A stretch of DNA of 64,000 nucleotides from Tausonia pullulans (lineage: Eukaryota; Basidiomycota; Tremellomycetes; Cystofilobasidiales; Mrakiaceae): the NCBI GenBank assembly GCA_951802195.1, contig OX637632.1:682001-746000 (forward strand), given 5' to 3'. Each line of letters starts with the position of its first letter. The first letter of the stretch is position 1. A model generated the notes under the pieces. The model did no database searches, was not told the DNA's origin, and worked only from the letters and a program-made list of their open reading frames with translations. Shown in pieces: positions 44,228-56,600 of the stretch. Both the position numbers and the translations under genes were made by a program.

Positions 44228-45663
44228 ATGTCTACTGCCCCCTTCCGCCTCATCTAGTCTGCTTGCTCCCTCTCATCGTTGGGCCTTCGACTGGACCCTG
44301 CTGATGATCTGCCTGCCGCATCAGCTGGTCCGGCATCCCCGGACGTGCAGAGCCCATCCGCCTCGTCTTCGAGCTAGCCGGTATCGAGTATGAGGACGTC
44401 GCAAGGAAGGGGGATGAAGCCGACGGGGAGGTCATGTCAATGTGCACTGAGACTTTCAAGTGTCCGGGTGAGTCGGTCGATATCTCGTTGCCTTCTCAAT
44501 AGCGGGCTTTGATCGCTTTCGTCTGTCCTTCTTCACAGAGGGAAACGTGGCTCCTTTCGCTTCTCCCGCACTCCACCACGGAAAAGTGTTCCTCTCGCAG
44601 CTGGTGAGCTGCTTTTCTTTAAGTGATTTGCGACGCGACTGCAGACCTGCGTTCTGACGGTTGAGCTGTACACGCTCCCACGCTCAAGCCCAACATACTG
44701 TTCTACCTCAGCGAGCAGTTTCCTAAACTTCGCCCTGCCGAGGATGACAAGTGGAGGGTGAATCAGGTGGCCCTCACGGTCCTGGATCTCCAGAACGAAA
44801 CCGTGTGTAGACCTTGATTAGCTTGGTCAAGCTCTGTCACTGACATCATCATACGCTACGACAGCACGATACTCAGTAAGTAGCCTGATAGCACCCCTGA
44901 TAATGCTTAGAATACTGAAAAAAACTTGTTTTTAGCCACCCGATCGCTCAGATGGACTGGTGTGAGTACAGTGGGATAAACCCTCTGAGACCCCTTCCAT
45001 CGCTGACGACTCCCTGTCGGCCGTCATCTGCTCTTTCTTCCCCAGACGAGAATCAGACGACTGAGTCGCTTCGCCGCTCCTATGATTATCGGAAGAATCG
45101 CCTTCGTGAGTTTACACTGTGTAAGTGGGCTTCGCGCTTGTGCTGATGGTCTCTGGCGTACGTTTTGCGGTATTCAGCTAAGTTCCTAAAGTGAGTCAAA
45201 TTATCTCAGACCATTTGGCCCCACCAGCGGGGGCGACATCTGAGACGCAAGCCCCTCTCCTCTCTACTGCAGTTATTTCGACCGCCTCATCACGGACCCT
45301 TCCAAACCCTACCTCGTAGGCGGCAAGCTCTCCTACGCCGATCTCACCCTCTGGCACGTCGTCGAGGGTGTCAAATATGCCTTCCCGAACGCTACGGGTA
45401 GGATCCTTCCATCCTGCAAGAAGCTCCTAGCTCTCTGTGATAAGTCTGTCTCGAGCTCTTTCTTCTCAGGCCTCCTCCATGCGCATGCGCTGACAGCGCG
45501 CCCGCCCACTAGCGTTGCGAACCTCCCGCAGATCAAGGCTTACGTCGCCTCGGGCCGGCGGCGACCCTTTTCAAACGGTCTCTTCAGACATTACCCGGAA
45601 CTCGACGTCGAGGCTGACCTTGAGCGGATTGAGAAGGAGGAGAAGGCCAATGCCAGAAAGTGA
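44228..45663 (+). CDS. Glutathione S-transferase
   Basis: Ten exons (44228-44256, 44325-44467, 44539-44603, 44689-44802, 44865-44875, 44936-44961, 45046-45120, 45178-45190, 45273-45397, 45470-45663) give 264 residues. The thioredoxin-fold half shows MSTAPFRLIYW (catalytic Tyr position of sigma-like GSTs), PGRAEPIRLVFELAGIEYED, the cis-Pro/Ser region VFLSQLPNILFYL, and the alpha-helical half NETHDTHHPIAQMDWYENQT, YLVGGKLSYADLTLWHVVEG and LPQIKAYVASGRRRPFSNGL. It should conjugate glutathione to electrophiles in the cytosol. Three exons are very small (11, 26 and 13 nt); the 11-nt one supplies HDTH of the conserved segment. All phases agree. Confidence 0.92.
44865..44875 (+). other. 11-nt micro-exon of the GST gene
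   Basis: The sequence CACGATACTCA, bounded by ACAG and GTAAGT, is needed to restore the conserved NETHDTHHPIA segment. The introns on either side are 62 and 60 nt. Confidence 0.75.
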
Positions 45664-45810
45664 GAGGGGGAATATGAAGAATGGAGGATGACCCGTTTGC
45701 CTGTGTGAGCAGTGGTATCGCTCGTATAAATCTATGTATGTCCATCGATCAATTCAAACCCGCCAGACTAAGGTCATGAGAGAACATCAAAACGAAAAAA
45801 CAAAATTATA

Positions 45811-48800
45811 CTACTGAAATACTGTTGGCGGCATAAATTCCGAGCCATCTTCGGTCGTCGAATTCAGTCCAGCGAGGAAGCTGCACAAAGACCGAGCGAA
45901 CGAGATCAGCTTTGCTATGATGAAAAGAGAGAGAACCAAACTTGAAGGCTCACTGATCCATCTCTCTAGCAAAGTCGGCCTCGGTCATCGTTACCCCTCC
46001 CACCCCGCCAGACCCTAACGACACCTCTGATCCTCCGCTGCCTCCTGGCTGCTGCTGCTGAAGAAGCTGATGTAACACCTCAGCGTCAGGATGATGTGAC
46101 CCTTCAAAGCTGTATCTCTGATCCGAGTATGGGGGAAATGGCTGTGGCGGCAGCAGCTCGTGCGAATAAACCGGTTGGCCGCTGAGGGTCGCGGCCATTC
46201 CCAACGTCGGGACGCTGCCGAACCCGCCATCGTTCATCACTCTCGACGTGGATGTTGCCGAAATGGGATCCTGTCCCTTGCCACCATCATTGTCGGGGAA
46301 GCCGCTACCGCTGAGACCACTGAGGTCACGGCCGCTCCAGTAAGGCGGGTAAGGCCCTGCGCTGTCCGAAGGATGGTCCACGCCGTCGAACACCGATTGT
46401 GGCAGCGGGTACGGCGATTGCTGTAGGGAAAGCGACTGGGGCGGGTAGGACGGCTCCGTTGGTCGGGTTTCCTCTCCCTCCGCCACTGATATCGACGGAG
46501 AGCCAAATGTCGCTTTTGTCTCCGAAGGCGGAGGGGACCTGTCGTCCGCGACAGAAGAAGCGGCCATCAAGTCCTCCAGCGTACGGATATCCTCGTAGCG
46601 ACGAGAGATGAGGTCGCGGAGGAAGCTAGTTGGCGGATCAGCTTCAGTTGAGGTTGTTTTGATAGGATGACAACCTTGGGAGGAAAAAGAAAAGGAAGTG
46701 GACGAGGAGGAAATTGATTCGGCGGAGGAAGGAGGGCGGGCGGATTCGGAGCTCCGGTCGAAAAAACCTTTGGATTGAAGCAGGTGGGTCAGAAGCGGCC
46801 GGAGAGGCTCAAAGCGAAGAAGGGCACGGCGCACGAGAATGCATCCCTGGCTGCCCAGTCCCCTGCGATTGAGCATGCGTAGCCACACCGCTCGATTGAG
46901 GACGCTCCCCGCGACCCAGGTATTGCGACCCCGAGTTACCAGCATGAGAGATGGTCGAGAGCGTAGAAAGAGAGGAGTTGGGAATCCGGGCGGCGAGACT
47001 GTTGCGCATGCGGCCCTTCTGGAGAAGACTGATCAGATCGCGCTCGAGCGAGTAGGGGTCCGAAGCTGCAGACGACTCGGAGAGATCGAACTGGAGGGGC
47101 GAGAAGGGCGGGAAGCCCGGAGGCGTATTTTTGATCATGATCTATCGGTGGCGGGGTGAAACGTGAGCAAGGTCCCTGTGAGATCTAGGTCTGGACGAGC
47201 GATGACGCACCTGCCGAACTGATCTGGTAGCACGAAAAGAGCGGGGCTTCGTCAGCCGAGAGGAAGAGCAGTGCAAAAGTAGAAGCACACGCACTCATGT
47301 CCCCCCTGATTCATGTCCCACGCCCATCCCACGCGCTTGATGCTCTCCATGAGCAAGCTGACCTCGAGTGTTTTCGCCTGCCAGGTCCAGTCACTCGAGG
47401 AAGGCTCACGCCAGCAAGCGCCTTGCTCCTGGACGGGGACTTCGGCGAGGAACTCAGCGATGACACGGATCTCGCGAAATTCGGTGCCGCTCGATCGACT
47501 GCAGAAGAGGAGTGAGGATGTGGTGATCAGAGATACTCTTACTCGTGCGTCAGCGAGCCACATACTCACAGAAAATGTTTGTTGGGCAGCGTCTGAAAAA
47601 ACCTCAGAGATTGTCAGCTGATAAGGTCTTCGCCTGCCAGAAGTTGGACGGACCGAGCTGATATCCATCGCCACGTCTCGTGCCGCCGCCAGCGAGCGCT
47701 CATACGAGATGGTATCAAGCGTGCCCCATCGATCCATGTCTGACGAGGGACCATTGCCCTCGGAGGAGGGTGTTGCGTCCGGAGAGGGATCATTGAACCG
47801 GTGGAGCGTCGCGGAGGGATTGCCCTTGTTCGCCTTCATCCGCTCTGAGAGAAAGCGCTCGTGGACGACAATTTGGCACATCATCCAGGCCTGGAGATGG
47901 AGCATGCCAGATTAGTCGCGTGGCTGAGGTGACAAAGGAGAAATTGCGAACGAACGAGAGCCAGGCCTAGCCGTACACTGAGGTACCAAGTCACCGGGGA
48001 GAACGTCGAGAGTGTCGGGGACATGCCCAACACAGGTGACAGCTCACTGAGCCACTCTCCGAACTCGGACTGGGCAAGAGCGAGGAAGATGATTCAGCAA
48101 CGGCGACTTCTTCCATAGGGTCTTCAGCGGGCATGAACACGCACGAGTTTGTCCCAAATCTCCTCGCAAGCCGATTCCATCTCGTCGAGGGATAGTTGCT
48201 GACGCCGGTCTGCGTGAGGTACGATGAGTCGTCGACTGGCCAACCTTAAGTGACCGCCGAGGAGAGGGTAAGCAGAAATGAGAAGCTGATGCGGTCACAG
48301 ATCGATCAGCAAACGATGTCTAGGAGCACACGGTGGTGGCCACCCAGCCAGGATGAGTTACGAGCACTTACAAGAAAACGTTGAGCTGCATTGGCCTGGG
48401 ACGTGTCTGGGAGCGGATCGCCAAATCTTGGCAGGATTGGGCAGATATGCTGGAGAGCGTCGTCCGCAAAGCGAGGCGGTTTCCGAGAGCCGCAGGAGAG
48501 AAATGCGTCCCAGATCCAGCTCACCCAAAGAAGTTGCTGCGCCCTCACTGCAGGAAGACAACAACAGTCAGCGTGAGCATACATTTAGCGGAAATGTAAG
48601 TACTCCTCACCGAGGGTGATATATCGCTCGCCAGGGAGATTAACCCAGGTATCCTGTTGACTGAGGCCGCTGTCCTCCCAGTGTTGCTCTGCCTCAGCCC
48701 AGAGATCGAGGCTCTCGACGTGCTCCGTCATGATCCCCCGCAGGACGTGCGCTTCTGCCGCTACGGGGTTTGACTGAACATCCAGTGACGACATCAACGA

Positions 48801-50482
48801 GAGACGAAGATCAATACATGAGGTGAGGGGATTTACATCTCCTCGGATCTCAGCCGAGTACTCGACCAGTGGACTGATGAGGATGAGGGCGGTAATACTC
48901 TGTCGACCTGGTTTCCGTAAGAGACTCGACGAGTCCATGAGAGCGAGGGCACGGTCGAGGAGCGACTGGCAAGTCGCTTCGCGGATCCGGCCGGCGTTGT
49001 CATCATAAACCGCAGAGGGAGGTAGGACGAGAGGGTTGTTGGAGAACCTACAAAGGCGAAGGGACAGAGTGTAACGTTAGTACATGGATGCCGGAAGGCA
49101 AGGCGAGACACTTAGTCCGGCCAGGCTCACCTTGCCCCCCAAGCGACCATGGCAGCCGCGAGGACCTGGTCAAGAGGCGACATGAACGACGAGTTCTCCG
49201 AGGCGGCGTAGTAGATGTTGCGAAAGTGCTGGAGGGAGAAGAAGATTGAGGCGTGAGCTAACGCAGGGAAAGGGCGATTTGAAGGGAGACTTGCCTCTGG
49301 GTCGACCGACTTGAGTGAGACGATGTGAAATAGACTGTCAGCGGGCCCGTTTGGCACGTAATATGCCCTCGTTCTCGCCCTCACCTTGACTGCAAGGTGG
49401 GCCGAGATGAAGTACGTGTGAAGGAGGTCGCGCTCAAACGCCTGAACGAGGGCGAAATGAGGAAGAATGCCCGATGCCTGATTCCGATCGGGCAATGCTG
49501 GGAGTCGGTTTGGCTTCCACTCCCTGACGGAGAGAGCCGAGGCAGACGGCGAGGACGACCGGGACCCTGAAATGTAAGCCTCGAGCGGGAGGAACTCTCC
49601 TCCTATGTGAGAGCATTGTCTGGCCAGATCATCGCCACTACTGAATGTGCCGTGCCTGGCTTTGGCTTCCTCGATCCGAACCCCAGTTCGCTTGGGCGGC
49701 GGGCGGGACTGATTGTATCTGGATGTGCACCGGATACCCTTGTCGAGGCATTTCGAGCACGATGAGTCGGGCGGGAGATCGGCGAGGTCGCACTGGCGTA
49801 GGGAGAAGAAATACGACAGAGGATGCAACGGAGCACAGCGCGCGGAGAAAGCCGCAATGATCCAAAATAGTAAGCCAGAGCGAGCGAGCAAGCGAGAGCG
49901 GGAGGCACTACCCCAACGTCGGGGCGCACCTTGACGCGTCTGGCCTTGCAGGTATCGCATGCCTGGTTCTGCTCTGATGACGAGGAGGCAAGGAAAGAGC
50001 GAGAGTGGACGACGACGTCCAGTGATCGGGGTGAGGACAGGAGGAGGATGAAGGGAAGAAGCAGTCAGCGAGAGCAGGCCGCGTGTGTGTGTGCGTCAGG
50101 TTCGTGATCCCCAGCCGGCCTGGTCAGCGCCTGTCCACCCAGCCCTCTTGCCAGAGGACACACCCGCCTCCTCGGTCGCCCACTCGCTATCAGCCTCGTT
50201 GCCCCTAGCAGACCCTTCGCTCCTCCCCGGCCCCCCGGTCCCGGCTCTGCTAAAACGCGCGCTCGCGTTCGAAGCCGCTTCCGTGAGAGTCCGCCCGCCC
50301 GCGTGCAACTCTGATCGTCGACCTGTCGGGTCCGAGGAGGCCGCGGACGTAGGATGGACCTGGAAATGAAACGACGAACTTCGCTTCTTCTTGACAGGCG
50401 GCTGTGGAAGGAGGTCGTGCCCCGGCGGGCGGGTCCTGCGATGAGGGCCGCCCATCGAGGGCTCGGCGGCTGAAAGCGGCAT
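45811..50482 (-). CDS. Zn(II)2Cys6 fungal transcription factor
   Basis: A multi-exon minus-strand gene. The first exon (from 50482) is disordered and basic (RTRPPGHDLLPQPPVKKKRS). The zinc cluster is ACDTCKARRVK (ending 49930) plus CDLADLPPDSSCSKCLDKGI and RC (from 49792), i.e. C-x2-C-x6-C-x10-C-x2-C-x6-C, interrupted by an intron exactly after the third-Cys-preceding Lys. The fungal-specific middle domain follows: LVQAFERDLLHTYFISAHLA, FRNIYYAASENSSFMSPLDQ, RALALMDSSSLLRKPGRQSI, TALILISPLVEYSAEIRGDV, AWMMCQIVVHERFLSERMKA. A long Ser/Pro/Gln-rich activation-type C-terminus ends HFLAGLNSTTEDGSEFMPPT VFQ through a last exon at 45880-45811. It should bind CGG-type DNA sites; the target pathway is unknown. 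The first intron junction is uncertain. Confidence 0.85.
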
Positions 50483-51075
50483 CGGTCCGTGGGGTGGGGG
50501 GTTGGGGTGGTGAGTGAGCGTTCAGGTTGCGAGCGGCCTCAGGCCATTCATTCCTTGTCGCGCGGGCGATAGCCGCCGTGTGTGTGGCCCACGTTCTCGC
50601 ATGCTCCTGCTACTTTTCATCCTTTGTCCTCCCTCGAGAATCTTGATGAGAAGACGCGCGAGTGAGTCAAGTAGACTGCAAAACACACAACTCCGTATCT
50701 GCATCCAACCTTCCAAAAGGATGGAGACGTCACGCTCGCATGGGGGGAAGAAAGAGCGAGCCCATGTCCTAGCATCCAGGGTCAAACAATCATTTTTATA
50801 ATGTTTCGCTGCTTCGGCCGATCCTCCGCTGAGGACGCCGCGCTACTATGCGCGTTTGCTCCTGCGCGAGAGATCAAGGCCCAATGAAAGACACACATAG
50901 ACTGACGGCCTTGGCCCCTGCACTCTGCTCATTTAGTGGCGCCTTGCATCTCGAGAGATGTGTGATGAACGACAGTCGGGGACTTGAGGCGGAGGAGGGA
51001 CGCGACAACGACGCGCGTCCGACGCGTCTCTCGCCCTCTAACTCCAACTCCAGCATACGACCTCACCCCCTCATC
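50483..51075. promoter_or_regulatory. divergent region, Zn2Cys6 factor / NSE2
   Basis: 593 bp between start codons. No gene or recognised motif seen. Confidence 0.4.
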
Positions 51076-52697
51076 ATGGCCAAGTCATCAAAGAGACGCG
51101 CTGTGAGGTCTAAGCTCACCTGGTCTCTCGCGGAGGACGTCTCGTCTGACACCTACGACGCGGGCATTTGAACAGGAATCCCCTGAGCCCTCCGAGAGCA
51201 ACCACCGTCGCCGAGGTGGTTCAGATGACGGCGAGGGCGGTATCCCCGTCCTGACGGCTGCCGAGCGGGGTCTCACGATGTCGACCTTCGCCGACAGGCC
51301 GATCGCATTTACGACGTCCGTCGACAAGCAGGTCCGTCCATCCTGCCAAGACACGTCGTCGCGTCGAACTCCTAGCTGAATGACGAGCGCGCTTTTCACC
51401 CGCAGACCGAGCAGCTCATCAAAGGCTGGGTCACGCACGAGGAGCGTTGTAGCCAGGCCCTAAAGAGCCTGCAAGAGTCAGCCACAAACCTGGAGGAGGC
51501 CGGCCTTGACGATGACGCCGAGGTGCGCGGGCTTGGCGGAGTCTGTTACAACGCGTCGTATCGCTCCTCGTCCTGACAGATGAAGCCTGCCGGTCTGCTA
51601 CCTTCGCAGCTCTTTTCTAGAATCGATGAGGCATTCCGGGACCTCATTGACGAATTGGAGTGCAACCGGCTGAGGAAGAAGCTTCTTCAAAACCTCAAGA
51701 CTGCCTCGGAGGATGGGCAGCAGGTGCGTGAGGTGGCCATTGAGGGAGGACTCGCATCCCTCAACTGACGCAGCAGGCACATTTCCCACAGGTAGATCTG
51801 CAGGGGCAGTACAGGAAGCGCTGCAAGAACGCGGTGGACGAGTACACGAAGCAGACACCGAGACAGAAGTGTGCGTTGCTGTTCTCACCCCCTTGCCGGT
51901 TCGATGTACACTGACTGCTTTTTCCATCACTCAGATGCTAAGTCGAAGGTGTACAAGGAGTTTCGCGAGCGTCATTGGGTGCGTTGCACTTCACTCGCTC
52001 ACTCTCCATCGCTTGGCCCCTGATAGATAGACCATGCTCTGCCCCATCATTGCAGGAGTCCAAAGGAACTGGCGAGGCCATGCCTCCTTTGTCCACTTTT
52101 TTCCCCAAGGGTCCGTCACTGTACCTGAAACGTTCGAGGTTAGACTAGAGTGACTCTGACTCCCTTTCTGTTTTGCGCAGTCAAAACCGAGGCTGGCGCT
52201 GGTGGCGACTCGGACTCGGACAGCGACATCGAAGCCGGTGGCATGACCGTCAGCTTTAAGTGCCCAATCTCACTTACGCGGCTTGAGGACCCTTGGTCAT
52301 CGCGAGTCCACGTCTCTTTCGCCTTCCCCTTGAGCGTTGTGCTTTCTGCTTACGTCCAGCTGTTCTCCTGTCCCTGCAGCACTGTTTGCCCGCACTCGTA
52401 TTCCAAGGCCAATATCTTTGACTATATCAGAAACGCCCTCCAGGCGGGAGAGCGCAAGGTGGGCTGCCCGCAGTCGGGATGTCAGGCGAAGCTCGACACG
52501 ACTCTGATCAAGGTAGGCATCCACGCCTGGACGAGATGCCGTATACCTATCTCTCGACTTATTTGGGCATTTTTTTGTCTCTCCATCAGCCGAACCCGGA
52601 CCTGAAAAAGCGCGTGGAGGCCGATGCGAGGCGAGCGCAGCGGCAGGACGAGGCACAGACGAATCAGGCGGACGAGATCACAGACGAGGAGGAGTGA
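51076..52697 (+). CDS. NSE2: NSE2/MMS21 SUMO E3 ligase of the SMC5/6 complex
   Basis: Ten exons (51076-51102, 51176-51331, 51406-51522, 51580-51723, 51792-51870, 51935-51978, 52056-52110, 52181-52305, 52360-52512, 52590-52697) give 335 residues. The C-terminal SP-RING reads SFKCPISLTRLEDPWSSRLF, then SCPCSTVCPHSYSKANIFDY and VGCPQSGCQAKLD: Cys-His zinc ligands in the Siz/PIAS order, with the Nse2-type 'CPHSYSK' turn. The helical N-terminal half (LDDDAEMKPAGLLPSQLFSR, LIDELECNRLRKKLLQNLK) would lie along the Smc5 coiled coil. A Ser-Asp acidic stretch (GDSDSDSDIEAGG) precedes the RING. It adds SUMO to repair and cohesion proteins. The size is close to that of the family. Confidence 0.93.
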
Positions 52698-53627
52698 CGA
52701 GCCGGCTTGCCTTGTGATTCGATATTGTACGTAATCCGATGTTGTATCTCTCCATAGCTGCTGTCAGCGGGGGTTTGTTGAGTAATGTGCGCGCGCGTGT
52801 GTGGTTGTGGAGTGATCAAGCAAGCGGCCGCAGGCATCTGTCCTAGAATTCTGTACCTGCTCCTTCTCTTGTCCAATACCTATGTACACAGTCCTTTCTC
52901 TCCTTTTGACCATTTTCGGCCAGCCCTTGCGTCATCCGCAGGCTACAGTCTCGATCGACGTGCATCCCCGCTCGTTCCGTGGAGGAGCGCGCCGCAATCG
53001 TGTCCTGCGTTGTTCGTGGGCCTGAGAAGCTTGCCCCAAGCACCCACTTACTCACCTCCCTTTGACCGTCGGCCTTCGTGTAACCCTTGGCCAGCCCTCG
53101 TCCTTGTCTCATCGCCCACGGATACCCGGATCCTTTAATCAACCTAAGTGAGTCAGCTAGACGCTTACCGACCATCGTGGAGAGCCCCGCGTTAGGTTCT
53201 TGACGTGTCTGCTCGACTTGCTCATGCACTGCACTCACTCTCCTCCACAACCCATATGCTGGCAACCAATGCTGACGCGGGACGAAGACACCTTCTGAAC
53301 TTGATTGATTCCCGCTTCTGCCTCGGTCTGCATCCTCCTCCACGCGTTCATCGATCATCGGCCTGATCCTAGGGACGGACGACTTGGTGCCCTTGGCATT
53401 CTCACGAACCTCTACTCCAGCCGACACGGGCTGATCTTGGTGTGTCTCAATCTTATGCCTTGCTTGGAGCTGTATGGACCATCTGTGTTGATCAGTGCTG
53501 TAAAGCAGCGGCCTCAGCCCTCTCTGGCGACGCGTTCCCACGGACCTCGCCGCCGTGACCCAGCCTTTCTCCCCTACCCCTACACATACCCTCTCTACTT
53601 TGCCCCCATCTACCTTCGACGGCCCTC
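52698..53627. other. NSE2 3' flank and leader of the PH-protein gene
   Basis: 930 bp. A GTGAGTCAG donor-like site near 53149 and CT-rich sequence up to the next ATG suggest a spliced 5' leader of the SPO71-like gene, which is inference. The frames here have no recognisable product. Confidence 0.4.
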
Positions 53628-56600
53628 ATGACCGGGACTCAGCCTACACCTCAGGTCGAGCACACCGCCCGTTCGGGCGCCCTCTCGCACTACCACCAGC
53701 ACGTCCGCCTCTTCCTCGGCCCTCTCCCCTCCTCAGCCAGCACGGCCGCGCAGGCGCTCAAGCACGGCCGGACGCGGTCTGCCTCCGGCGACTCAGAAGA
53801 CGGCGATGAAGACGCTCGTCGACGGAAGCGTGACCTCATTCGGCGGAGAGAGAGAGAGAGGCGTCGATCACAACGGTCAGGCACAGGGGAATGGGCCGAA
53901 GGGCCGTCCCACAGTAGCGGCATCGGGGCCGCACCGAGTCACATCAAGAACTTCGTCGAGCGTCGGTTAGGCGACTCCTCACGGCTCGCCGAGTCGGAGG
54001 AAAGACTCATCGAGCAGCTTCAGCTCCAGCAGCAGGAACAGGAAGAGGACGTTGAGGGCCTCGCATGGTTCAAAATCCGTTGGGAGGGCGAGGAACACAG
54101 CATCGCGGGCAGGTCGAGGGCATCGTCAGACTTCTCGAACCGCCATCCCCTCCCGCAGACCTCGAGGCTTGTCAGCGCCGAACCAGGCCCCATGCCTAAG
54201 CACCTCGATATTGACAAGCCAATCATATCGGCTGACATCACCGACTCTCCTCTCATCACCCCCGATCTTGGCGCCACCCTCTCGGGTTCTCAAGTTCCCT
54301 TTAAGGCTCGCTCCAACTCGAGCCTTGCACCTCCCGGCGACAGGCCACCGGTTTCGCGCTCTACCACCGACGCAGCTTCTTTCGTCACCGCCCGCGAGAC
54401 CCCCTTTGCCCAGTCGCACGCATCGCTCGAGCCCGCGCCGACCATCGCCGTCAAGTCACTTGACAAGGGCAAGGGCAAAGCCTCCATGGACTTTTTCCCC
54501 ATTCGACCAATGCTTTCTCCCTCTCCGGCAAGCGCTCCCGAGATCCCACATGGAGGCTCCTCCGCAGATCCCCTCCCAACCATTACCCATGATCCGCCAT
54601 CGCCTCCCGAATCTGAGGCAGACGACAACACCCCGAAAGTGGCAGCTGCTACCTCAGCAATGCCCAGGGAGACCTCGCTTGACACCCCCAAGCTCCGCTC
54701 TGCACTCAAGCCGGACGCACCGCTCCCGATCAGTCGACCTCGTGGTCAGACGGTCCATTTCCCCATAACGCCTGCGCGCTCGTTCATGAATAAGAAAGAT
54801 TCGGTGGGCCAGGAAGAAGGGAGTTTTCTTTCTGGGGATGGGAAGCCCGCCGACCCAGAGGAGGTCCTGCAGAGGGACTTGCCCGTTGGTGTTGAAGTTG
54901 ATGCGGATGAGGTGGACTCCGAGGACAGAGACTTTGGGCCGAGGAATGCCATCATGCGAGGTGGGTCGAGGCCTACTTCATCATAATCAGAGATTCGAGC
55001 TGACGCCCAATTTTTGTTGCTTTTAAGACCGTATGCTCGTCAAGGGTATGTTGTCATCTATATATCCATTCTGCTACATAGACTGAGCGCTAATGATCCT
55101 GCTTTGCAGTCCAATACTCTCGCTCGCCTAGTCTTCCACCTGAGTACGATGCGGATGCTCAGCGCAGAATACCCGCAGACCGGGACGAGCCCTGGGAGGA
55201 GAAGATTGTTGTCCTCCGGCTGAACAGGGTTGAGATCTGGGAAGACTGGGTGAGCATTTCCCTATACCTCGTAGGCGATCCTAGGCTGACAGCCCGTCTC
55301 TGCAGAAACTGCCTCTACGTGAGAGATTTCTAAGGAAGAAGAAACTACGGCACGTCATCCCGCTTCAGACGCTTGCAACGACTCTGTCCCTCTGTGCGTC
55401 TCACCTCCTTTGCTCTTCCCTCAATCTCTGACCTATAATACTCAGACTCCAACGCCGACCTTACGTTCTGTCTCACTACACCTCCGACGACGTACTCAAC
55501 CATCGACTCGGCCTCCTCTCTCGCCTCGAGACGCACCCAGCCGCTCGCCAAGCTCCACGTCCACAGGCCCCGGAGGACGAAAGCCGGAACCTCGATCTTC
55601 ATCTTTGACTGCAAGACACGGTCCCGCTCGCTCGACTGGATGTGGGAGATCTGGCGTCAAATTAATGGGTCGACCGCTCTCCCGACGTTCCTCGACATCC
55701 ACGTGCCGGACCTGAACGACGCCCGGATTGACATCAAGGTCCCCACGATTGGCTCTCCTGGGGTCAACAACGTTGAGGACGTCGCCCGGCAGATGAGCCG
55801 GAAAGAGATCATTACCAAATGCCTCGCAGTTCTCAAGGAAGTCCCGGGTTGGAAGGCTCTTCTCGAGGACGAAGGCATAGATCATCAGACGGAAGATGGC
55901 GGTTCCGATAAGATAGCTCTCGCTTGGAGGAAGGAGGATAGGCTTGACTGGGTGTGGACCGACTTCGACGTCCGGGGCGAGAAGCGTGATTGGGCTCTTC
56001 TGGCTGGCGCAGGGCCACTGAAGCAGGTGCATCGACATCTCCTGAATACAGCTAGACCGTCCTTTCGAGCTAACCCTTACGAATGCACACACGCAGAGCA
56101 AGAAGCGGTCGATCCTCGAACTGCGCGTCGCGCGGCATGACCCCGCGGTCCTTCACACCTCAAAGAACGTCCGTGTCGCCGAGCCACCATCCATCGAGGG
56201 CTACCTCTGGCGCTTCAAGCACACTACTCAGGCTCGCACGATGGTTTACCTCTCGACCCAGTCAGTCCCGGTTCGATTTAATCTCCCAGCGGTCCTGGTG
56301 TCCTGTAACACTGACACCCTGCCTGCTCACAGCGATGGCAACGTGTTCGTCTGCTCACCTGCCAAGTCCTATCCTCCCCGATCAGAGCCCCCTTCAGGGT
56401 CCGCGACTGGCGGGGCTTCCTTCGCTTCCGCGTCTGGCTCTGGAGGCCGGTCCATCCGGTCCTTCGGCGGGAAACGTCGAGGCTCAGACGGATCCGAGAC
56501 CCGGCCCAAGCGTACGCTGGAGGAATATAAGCACGATGAGCGGCTTCGCGCCATCAGGCAGATTCTCGGCTGCTCCGGCTGTGTCGACCTGCGGGACATG

